NCBI GenBank assembly: GCA_944472155.2
Contig: OX235277.1
Coordinates: forward strand, 9,434,804 to 9,498,803
Direction: 5' to 3'
Length of the DNA: 64,000 bases
Source: Trichobilharzia szidati
Taxonomy: Eukaryota > Platyhelminthes > Trematoda > Strigeidida > Schistosomatidae
Shown: piece after piece, positions 56,872 through 64,000 of the stretch
How the letters are laid out: every line of letters starts with the position of its first letter
Position numbering within the stretch: position 1 is the stretch's first letter
Made by a program: the position numbers and the translations under genes
The notes under the pieces: model-generated
Told to the model about the DNA's origin: nothing
What the model saw: only the letters and a program-made list of their open reading frames with translations
The model's database searches: none

Positions 56872-58340
56872 AATAATAATAATAATCTACTTTATTCCAA
56901 AACAGACAGTACTTATAATACAGAATGGAATTCTCAGCATTTGTCACAATATTGCATCTGATTTACTCAAAATAGAAATAAAATTAAAACAAAATTAACC
57001 GGAGGATTCTGTCTACATTTACGAAATAAAGTCAAAAATATTCGAAGCACGAATTGAGATTATTAAATATAATAATAATAATAACAGTGAGTTTGTTTCA
57101 AACGGTATTGTCGATTCAGTTTGGAAATTTTAGCATGTTATAGATTATTGGATCTAATGCTCTGTTGATATAGTATGGTGAGGGGAAATACAAAATTAAC
57201 AATTATAACACAGCTTAAACGATGTTCACACTTTTGAGAAAATAAACAAATAAAAACAAAAGAATTGAGAGGATTATAAATACAAGAATTACAATAACAA
57301 TAAAGGTTGATGCTTTAAGGGTGGAGTAAATGGTTTATTTAGTAGTGCAAAGAAGGTTATTTAGTTCATGCCTGACACTATTTTCATCACATAAAGTACG
57401 TGCAGCCAAATATGGTGTAGTGGAATTTTTATACTTAGACGTGCGTGCATAAAGTCTTTTGAAAAGACTTTTTGTTTTACCTGAGGAGACACAAGGTTGG
57501 AGCTGCGGGTAGAGTGGGTGCTCACAGTCTGACAAAATTACCTTAGCGAATTTGTTGCATGACATCAAGTGCCTATCGGTGACAATGTCAACGATATGGC
57601 TCAATGGGATACCACTCGTCTTACTGACAGTCTTCAGAGTTCTACGAAGTATGATATAGTGATATTTCCTAAGCAATCCAGGAAAGAATAAGGGTGAACA
57701 GTAAAGAAGAATAGGTAAAATACACGAGTTAACAAAGTGTAAGAGGATGAATTGGGTTATGCCTGAGTGCCTTAACTTCTTAATGTAAAAAGTCAGAAGA
57801 AATATTCTTTTAGAAATCGCTAAGACATGGGAAGATCAAGATAGGTCAGAAGAGAGAATTAAACCAAGATGCTTAACTTCAGACTTGGTTTCTATATCAA
57901 TATCATCAATTTTGCAAGGGTCATAGGAACCAACGGCTTCATTTAACTTTCGTTTACATCGGAAACCGAAATTAACCGTCTGACATTAGTTTAAGGCCGT
58001 TAGACGAAGACCATTTACTAATTCCTGATAGAAACCTGTTCATCTTAGTACAGTCAAGCTGGGAGTTAACAGATATTGAAATAGTTAGATCATCGGCGTA
58101 CTTAACAAAGTTCATTTCGTCATCAGAGTGAGGCAAGTCATGCAAGAAGTAAGAAAACAGAACAGAAAAGGAAAAAGTACAGCGCCTTGAGGGACACCAG
58201 CCTCAATAAGCAATGGAGTGGACAACTTTCCCTGACATACAGAGTGTACTGCTTTCTTCCTGAGAAATAAGAATGGAGCTATTTGACAACCCAACAGTCA
58301 GTTTGAGTTTCAGCAAGCTTGTTTAACCAAATGTCTAATT
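56872..58340 (-). mobile_element. CR1-like LINE, RT and 3' part
   Basis: 3' end AATAATAATAATAAT and TTTATTCCAAAACAG. Minus-strand coding: NKLDIWLNKLAETQTDCWV, AGVPQGAVLFPFLF, FVKYADDLTIS (catalytic YADD, about 58105-58073), then the long C-terminal region PILLYCSPLFFPGLLRKYHY, LRRTLKTVSKTSG and LYARTSKYKNSTTPYLAAR. Several frame changes; truncated at 58340 before RT motif A. Confidence 0.85.
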
Positions 58341-58344
58341 TATT

Positions 58345-58970
58345 TACCATGTGATTGATTGATATGACTTTTAAGCAGTAATAAATTGTGCTCAAAAAGT
58401 GGTCACCAGTAAATATTACTTTATAACACTGTGTGACTTTATCAAAATAAATTTTATCCATAATGGAAGCAGACAACGATACTTTCTGGCGTCGGCTACC
58501 GGCAAGACTCTTTATCAGCATATAAGCGGTGACTGAGATAAATCGGCCAAAATGCAAAAGGAAAATGTTTTGAGTCAATGAATGAAAAGATACAAATGTT
58601 TACTTTTCAAATCAAGATTCAGTTTTTTATTGTGCACATGAAATAACGTTACTGGATGCCTCGTTTAACTTTAAGCAATTAACCGACCAATCAGGACAAT
58701 TCATTTGCCTTTGACCTAATCGAACTTTGATGTGTTTGGGAATGTGTAAATATGAAGTGCTTTTCCAGTTACCTCATTAAGTCTCGTATCTTCTTCCATT
58801 ACAATATATACATATATATACAAACCAAAAAGGATTGAGGTAGGAATAGAGGGAATACTACTTGGCACTAATGTATGTTTGGCGTATACAACGATGATAA
58901 ATTATTTTTGTCACCTTCGAAGAAGACAATGCGAAGTATGATAGAGAAAATTTGTAGCTCAGGTGGATGA
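58345..58970. other. Probable PLE terminal repeat piece, then unrecognised sequence
   Basis: 58345-58470 matches (reversed) 22700-22830 and 28325-28450. The rest is AT-rich with nothing recognised. Confidence 0.45.
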
Positions 58971-58999
58971 TTTTGATGTGGTTGTGTTCTCTGAGCTGG

Positions 59000-59056
59000 A
59001 TAGTGAATTTACGGAGCTTTCATCACCCTACTAGGTGACATCTTCAGCGCAGACTT
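59000..59056 (-). ncRNA. Hammerhead ribozyme motif (type I), PLE terminal repeat
   Basis: Minus strand: stem I UGCG, CUGAAGA (59047-59041), UG, stem II UCACC (59038-59034) / GGUGA (59027-59023), U, GAAA, GCU, C (59014) with cleavage expected after it, then CGUA pairing with UGCG (one G-U). Triplet CUC is a permitted site. All invariant core bases are present. Stem III is the minimal palindrome AGCU, as in ribozymes that act as dimers. Confidence 0.7.
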
Positions 59057-59280
59057 CAATCTGAAATGAGCTTTAGGATTTCTACACGAGTTTATTAATC
59101 ATCTCTCCTGGTGACGTTGGACGCGATTAGTTGTTTTTGTGTGTTTTCACACCTTCTAGGCTACTTGTATTGTCACTCATTGTTTCTTTGACTTGAACTT
59201 TGACCCTTTGTGTGTGACGTTTCTTTCTTATCGGTTGATAAATTTTGTCTATCTCGATGTGTCTATTGATTAATGATTCA

Positions 59281-59775
59281 CTAGAATACCAGGCAGTCTT
59301 CTAAAAATTCTCTAGCATTCTTTTTGTTTCCTCTGTCTAATATCTGAACGTTGTTCCAGTCGAATTGATGTCCGTGGTTGTCTGTATGTAGTGATATGAG
59401 GGAGTGGATATCATGTCTTTTGACGGCTAGCTTATGTTCGTGGATACGAAGGCGAAGAGGACGTCCACTTTGACCAATGTAGTGTTTTTCGCAGTTGATA
59501 CAATCTATTTTGTAGATGATGTTGGTTTTATCTTCCTTCGCTGTTGAGTCTTTTGGTTGACATAGAATTGAGTGAAGTGACTTTGTTGGTTTGTGTACGA
59601 CGTCAATTCCTAAAGGTTTGAAGAGTCTTGTAGTGATTTCTGAGATATCCTTTATATATGGTAAGGCGATTTTCTTTGTGCTTTCCTTAGGGGCTTTTGG
59701 TTTGATAGGTTGGCTTGGGGGTATATGTCTTTTGATGAAATTCGGTGGATATCCATTCTTTTGGAAGACGTCCAT
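59281..59775 (-). CDS. PLE GIY-YIG endonuclease, intact 164-residue C-terminal frame
   Basis: Starts MDVFQKNGYPPNFIKRHIPP (the GYP motif of PLEs), then IALPYIKDISEITTRLFKPL, NIIYKIDCINCEKHYIGQSG (GIY = IYK, then YIG), RPLRLRIHEHKLA (Arg, His and EH of the site) and a Glu at EFLEDCLVF. The RT domain is missing, so it is a 5'-truncated copy and the ATG is incidental. It is the best preserved PLE endonuclease in the window. Confidence 0.85.
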   Translation of the reverse strand: MDVFQKNGYPPNFIKRHIPPSQPIKPKAPKESTKKIALPYIKDISEITTRLFKPLGIDVVHKPTKSLHSILCQPKDSTAKEDKTNIIYKIDCINCEKHYIGQSGRPLRLRIHEHKLAVKRHDIHSLISLHTDNHGHQFDWNNVQILDRGNKKNAREFLEDCLVF

Positions 59776-59844
59776 GAGATATTTTCCTTCAATTTTCCTT
59801 GAGGTGGGAGTGCTGCAAAAATCTAAAAGCCCACTTCAAATTGA

Positions 59845-59896
59845 AGTATGCGCTGAAGATGTCACCTAGTAGGGTGATGAAAGCTTCGCAAATTAA
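59845..59896 (+). ncRNA. Hammerhead ribozyme motif (type I), opposed PLE terminal repeat
   Basis: UGCG (59849-59852), CUGAAGA (59853-59859), UG, UCACC (59862-59866) / GGUGA (59873-59877), U, GAAA (59879-59882), GCU, U (59886), then CGCA (59887-59890) perfectly paired with UGCG. Core intact; the cleavage triplet CUU is a weak but allowed NUH site. Confidence 0.7.
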
Positions 59897-59994
59897 CTAT
59901 CCAGCTCAGAGAACAGAACCACATCAAAAACAATGCGAAGTGTTCGCGCTGTGTCACGAAGTGGCAGAAGTTGGCATTCATGTGCTGACTACTG

Positions 59995-60240
59995 GATCGG
60001 GTCCCAGTGGATAATGAATGGTCTACAAGCTCGCATTGTAACCAGAAGGTCCTGGTTTCGAACACTGGTGGTGGATGGGTACGCACTGATGAAGAGTCCA
60101 AAACTAGGGCGAAATAACTGGATGTCCAGTACTCCCTGGCTGGCAGGTTTACCAGTGCTTCTCTAACTGATGTCAGCTTATGATGAAATCCTCCAACGAA
60201 ACAAACAAAATCCCTACAAAACCAATACTTGAAAATTTCA
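59995..60240 (+). repeat. tRNA-like SINE with hammerhead-like module, most complete copy
   Basis: Head GGGTCCCAGTGGATAATGAA and TGGTCTACAAGCTCGCATTG, B-box GGTTTCGAACAC, then GTACGCA-CTGATGA (60086-60092)-AGA-GTCC-AAAACTA-GGGC-GAAAT, body CAGTACTCCCTGGCTGGCAG, and tail ACTGATGTCAGCTTATGATG to ACCAATACTTGAAAA. About 240 bp long. Confidence 0.75.
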
Positions 60241-60244
60241 TAAA

Positions 60245-60870
60245 AAATATATTCAAATTCATAGCACAAACTCGTTATGTAAAAACCGTTTTAAACACCG
60301 TGATATTGTCAGAATGATTCATGAGTCAGTTTTTCATTCTGCATCCATTAGAAACAGAAGATTAGACAATACAGAATTTAAAGAAGAATAAGAAATTTAC
60401 TGCTCGTGCATCATCAATTAGGCTGTTTTTTTCAAGAATGTAATTGAACATTTTTGGTACTTACAGACGGCATCTAAAATCCACGTAGTATTATAAGTAC
60501 ACATCAATCACCATGTTTATTGACGTCGAATGATTTTAAAATCGCTGCCAGAAGCAATTTATTTCATGGAATAAAGATGTCACAATTTCAAAAGTGAGAT
60601 TAGGGAATTAACCCACAAACTGTTATTCAAAGCAGCTCTTAATGGTCGATAAGAATTCAGTATTGAACTCACGATTCATCACTGCCTCTGCACACATTTC
60701 CATCAAAAATGTTGTCCTTGATTAATTTCAAAGAAATGTGAATGTGTTCCGACATCACTTTTATCTTATCCAATGTAAAGTACAGTGGAACCTTTATTTA
60801 CTGCTTCCGCCTAAGTTCTCGAGAATGTTTCAGCTTCGAATAGATCACATCTTTAATTCTTCATTATTTT
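60245..60870. other. Intergenic stretch, nothing recognised
   Basis: No shared repeat or coding signal recognised. Confidence 0.4.
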
Positions 60871-60875
60871 CAACT

Positions 60876-60945
60876 TAAGAACACAATATTCAGCGAAGAG
60901 ACTCTTTTCAACGAATTTATCATCAAGCTGTACAATCGTATATAT
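60876..60945 (-). ncRNA. Hammerhead-like motif, left arm
   Basis: Same sequence as 61761-61820 read on the minus strand: CAGC, UUGAUGA, a weak stem II, GAA, AAGA...UCUU stem III, C, GCUG. C3 is U and stem II is poor. Confidence 0.4.
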
Positions 60946-61760
60946 ATGGTTTTTAAGAAGTTATATCCGGTGAGGGAATTGAAACATAGGTGTGAATGCA
61001 TAAAATAATAATAATAATATGAAATGCAATTAAAACTAAAATGTTTGTGATTATGATCATAGTTTAATGTCAAGTGGCAAAGTAAATTAATGTCATATAT
61101 AGAATAATTCATAGGATGGATAGAACTTAAGAAAGGTGTGCAATTATAAGATTACTAGACAAATCGAAAAAATCAAAACGTTTCGTAGTATTGTGTGAAA
61201 ATTAATAGCATAGAATTTAATGTTGCATAAAGGAATTGATTTAGAATGACAAGTGGAACAAGTGAAATAATACCGGGGACAATTAAAAGTGAGAGTAGTA
61301 ATAGCAACAATTGACTTAATAAGGAAGAGGATACAAATTGAATAGACAAAAATGAAAAAATGAAAAATTGGTAGAGCTAAAATATGATTACGGGTTATCA
61401 TACTTCAGCATAGAGGGATTAAGACCATGAAAGTTGGAGGGGTTGAACGAACTTTTTCTGCACACAGAGGTCTGGCTTTTCTGTTTCGATAGCCAAAGCT
61501 TCAGCAATACAGATGAGTCAAGTACGAAGGAATTTGGGTAAATTACTCTTTGCACACCCTTTTTCCAGTTCTATCCATCCTATGGATTTTTCTATATATG
61601 ACATTAATTTACTTTGCCACTTGACATTTAACTACGACTATAATCAAAAACATTTTAGTTTTAATTGCATTTCATATTATTATTATTATTTTATGCATTC
61701 ACACCTATGATTTGATTCCCTCACCGGATATAACTTCCTAATAGAAAACCATATATATAT

Positions 61761-61822
61761 ACGATTGTACAGCTTGATGATAAATTCGTTGAAAAGAGTC
61801 TCTTCGCTGAATATTGTGTTCT
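61761..61822 (+). ncRNA. Hammerhead-like motif, right arm
   Basis: CAGC (61770-61773), UUGAUGA (61774-61780), UAAAUUCGUU, GAA (61791-61793), AAGA-GUC-UCUU stem III, C, then GCUG which pairs with CAGC. Stems I and III form; C3 is U and stem II has about two pairs, so a decayed copy. Confidence 0.4.
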
Positions 61823-61832
61823 TTAATGCTAC

Positions 61833-62190
61833 AATGGGAATTAATAAATTATTTTCAACTTATAGAGGGAATTAGTATCCCATGTTTTTGTTATGCTATA
61901 TTGAAATAATTAATAGTCTAGAGATTCTAGTCTACAATTTTATTCAGTGTTTTTCGCTCTACAGAATGAATATATATTTTTATTATTATGTCATGGATGA
62001 TAACAAACTGTTGCATTTTAGAAGTTCGACATTCAGTGAGAACTGCGTAGAAAATAATACAGTATAACTATGGTGTGCGAAATGGGTATTTAATTCATAA
62101 TTTAAAACATTCACTAATATCCATTTACCTGTCCACTTATACATTGATATACATTTTCACTAACCTAGGAAGTTAACACGTATTATTTTC
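61833..62190. other. AT-rich stretch, nothing recognised
   Basis: No shared repeat or coding signal recognised. Confidence 0.4.
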
Positions 62191-62192
62191 AG

Positions 62193-63385
62193 TATGGAAT
62201 GGCAGCCACCTCTCTATCTCAACTTCATCGACTTTGAAAAGGCCTTCGACAGCGTCGATCGAGAGGTGATTTGGAAACTAATTCGCTACTACCAAGGGGT
62301 ACCACTGACAATTATACATCTCATCCAACAGCTGTACGACAATGCTGCATGTCAAGTAATCCACAACGGGAAACTTACGGAATCCTTCGAAGTGAGGAGA
62401 GGAGTAAGACAAGCTGACTGCCTACTATCGCCAATGATTTTCCTGATAACAGTAGACTGGATAATGCTACAAACAGTTAGCGGGCAATGAGGAAACAGGC
62501 ATAAAATGGACTCACACAAAAAAAACTTGGAGGATCTGGATTTCGCCGATGATATATGTCTGATTTCCCACAAACTGGAAGATATGCAAGTGAAAAGCAA
62601 CAAGTTGGCAGAAGAAGCATCAAAGATAGGAGGGACTTCAGGTGAACATAGAGAAGACAGAGGTGATGAAGATTCCTGGCCAACACCAACAGCAACAACA
62701 ACAACAGACAACAATCAGCATAAATGGAAGGAATCTGAAAGAAACAACCTCTTTTACCTACCTACCTGGAAAGCATCGTTTCAAATACAGGCGGAACTGA
62801 CGAGGATATCAAAGCAAGAATCGGAAAAGCAAGACAAGCTTTCATTACTTTCAAGTCTGTGTGAAGGTCAACAGCACTCAGCATCAAAAATAAGATCCGG
62901 ATTTTCAACTCCAATGTGAAGTCAGTGCTGCTCACTATACGGATCAGAGACTTGGCGCGTCATAAAGAGCATCTCAAACAAACTACAGACCTTCATTAAC
63001 AGTTGTCTTCGCTCAATACTACTCAAGATCAGATGGCCGGCCAGAAAAGATCAGCAACAGGGATCTCTGGGAGCGAACCAACCCAGCAGGAACCGACTGT
63101 GAAACAAATAGGCAGGAAGAAATGGAGATGGATTGGCCATACTCTGAGGAAACCATCAAGTGAGTGACATCACTAGACAAGCCATTGCTCGAGTGGAACC
63201 CGAAAGGGAAGCGGCGAGTTGGTCGTCAGTGCAAGGGTGACTTGGAGGAGGTCATGTGAAGAGGAGATGAAAACGTGTGGACAGACATGGAGCCAGGTGA
63301 AGACTCTAGCAGAGAATCGAACGCAATGGAGACGTGTGGCTGAAGCCCTATGTTCCTCTAGGAATTAAAGGAAATAATATATATA
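62193..63385 (+). mobile_element. RTE-like LINE (subgroup 1), RT core to 3' end
   Basis: Plus strand: YLNFIDFEKAFDSVDREVIW (motif A with catalytic Asp), KLIRYYQGVPLTIIHLIQQL, GKLTESFEVRRGVRQADCLL (motif B; GCLLSP changed), [20 protein letters not shown] (catalytic FADD), EHREDRGDEDSW, then the C-terminal tail and CTCTAGGAATTAAAGGAAATAATATATAT. It is 5'-truncated, with several frame changes after 62490. Confidence 0.85.
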
Positions 63386-63700
63386 TATATAATATATTTT
63401 CAGCAGGGGGGTATATTTCTGAGACAAATTAAGACTTAGTGTTCGCCCCACCTCTATTTTTAATTTACTGAGTCACAAGTCATTGTAACGACTGCCGCCC
63501 GATTAATACTCATGCAATATGTTATAGTTTAGTTTGTAAATTTTTATCACTGTCGATTATGCCTTGTAAAAGCAAACTAATGCAGCAGTCTGGCCTATTT
63601 TTTCTAGTTCACTACATTACTAACTAGTCTCAAGGCTAGAAAATCACCCCAGTCACCGCAGGAACTCAGAATCGCGGGAAAATATTACAAATGAAAGCTT
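63386..63700. other. Intergenic stretch, nothing recognised
   Basis: (AT)n at the LINE end (63377-63400), then no recognisable content. Confidence 0.4.
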
Positions 63701-63703
63701 TTT

Positions 63704-63945
63704 GCGTCGGTGGCACAGTGGTAGAATGCACACCAACCACTCATAAGGTCCGTGGTTCGATCCCCGGCCACAGACGCACTCCTTAGCCTAGTTGCGCCAG
63801 TTATAAAATTGCCAATTAGGAAGGTTGGGTATGAGACTAGGCAATCCATCCTGTAAAAATAAACACCACTGCTACCGAAACTTCAAAGCTCTAGCTTGAA
63901 GCCCTGTATTTCACTGAGAACGTAAAGGAATAAAGAAATATCCCA
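63704..63945 (+). repeat. tRNA-derived SINE family 2, full copy
   Basis: GCGTCGGTGGCACAGTGGTAG (A-box-like), CGTGGTTCGATCCCCGGCC (B-box), body GTTGGGTATGAGACTAGGC and CACCACTGCTACCGAAACTTC, ends GTAAAGGAATAAAGAAA. Closely related to 36745-36986. Confidence 0.8.
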
Positions 63946-64000
63946 GAAGGTCTCCTTATGGAATGCAGGTAATGTTCTCCAAAACAGTGTTGGCAGACAC

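Larger units (their letters stand above)
58975..59940 (-). mobile_element. Penelope-like element with outward-facing hammerhead termini
   Basis: An intact GIY-YIG frame lies between two inverted copies of a terminal repeat: minus-strand 59090-58970 downstream and plus-strand 59817-59935 upstream. Both copies carry a hammerhead core pointing out of the element. About 180 bp separate the endonuclease stop from the downstream ribozyme-bearing repeat. Confidence 0.8.
60875..61832 (-). mobile_element. Penelope-like element foldback with ~270-bp inverted arms
   Basis: Arms 60875-61145 and 61549-61832 are reverse complements (AATATTCAGCGAAGAGACTC against GAGTCTCTTCGCTGAATATT; AAGTGGCAAAGTAAATTAAT against ATTAATTTACTTTGCCACTT). 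The interior carries, on the minus strand near 61510-61415, IAEALAIETEKPDLCVQKK and LQLSW, the PLE C-terminus. Confidence 0.75.

Noticed and set aside
1..64000. CRISPR arrays, bacterial operons, ribosome binding sites
   Set aside because: Spliced animal gene, tRNA-like SINEs and LINEs show a eukaryotic genome; no regularly spaced repeat-spacer array was seen.

Overview
The window looks like a piece of a blood-fluke genome (Schistosoma or a close schistosomatid). It is AT-rich, carries one conserved animal gene split into small exons with long repeat-filled introns, and has a repeat mix known from schistosomes: CR1-like and RTE-like LINEs, Penelope-like elements (PLEs), Merlin and CACTA remnants, tRNA-like SINEs and hammerhead-ribozyme motifs. 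The genus is an inference from repeats and protein similarity recalled from memory; no database search was possible.

The only cellular gene I can support is an orthologue of thioredoxin-like protein 1 (TXNL1) on the + strand, 15785-45567, in eight coding exons. Their phases join without a break to 301 residues: an N-terminal thioredoxin domain with a CHPC active site, a linker, and a C-terminal PITH (proteasome-interacting) domain. About 0.9 kb of coding sequence is spread over about 30 kb.

Layout. 1-7500: an unclassified 0.6-kb retroposon, then a CACTA-like DNA transposon remnant (about 2270-6199). 7515-12350: two CR1-like LINEs head to head. 12350-15770: no gene seen. 15771-45567: TXNL1, with RTE-like LINEs, PLEs, CR1 fragments, SINEs and a 1.1-kb Merlin copy in its introns. 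45568-64000: no gene seen; PLEs (three with inverted flanks), CR1 and RTE copies, SINEs and a Ty3/gypsy integrase scrap.

The most interesting layer is small self-cleaving-type RNA. Hammerhead cores (CUGANGA, stem II, GAAA) occur in at least four sequence contexts: PLE terminal repeats, a Sm-alpha-like repeat, a tRNA-like SINE family, and the arms of foldback PLEs. In one PLE class the stem II bases differ between copies but stay paired, which supports a selected RNA structure. At several loci the PLE termini lie as inverted repeats around the endonuclease fragment with ribozymes facing outward.
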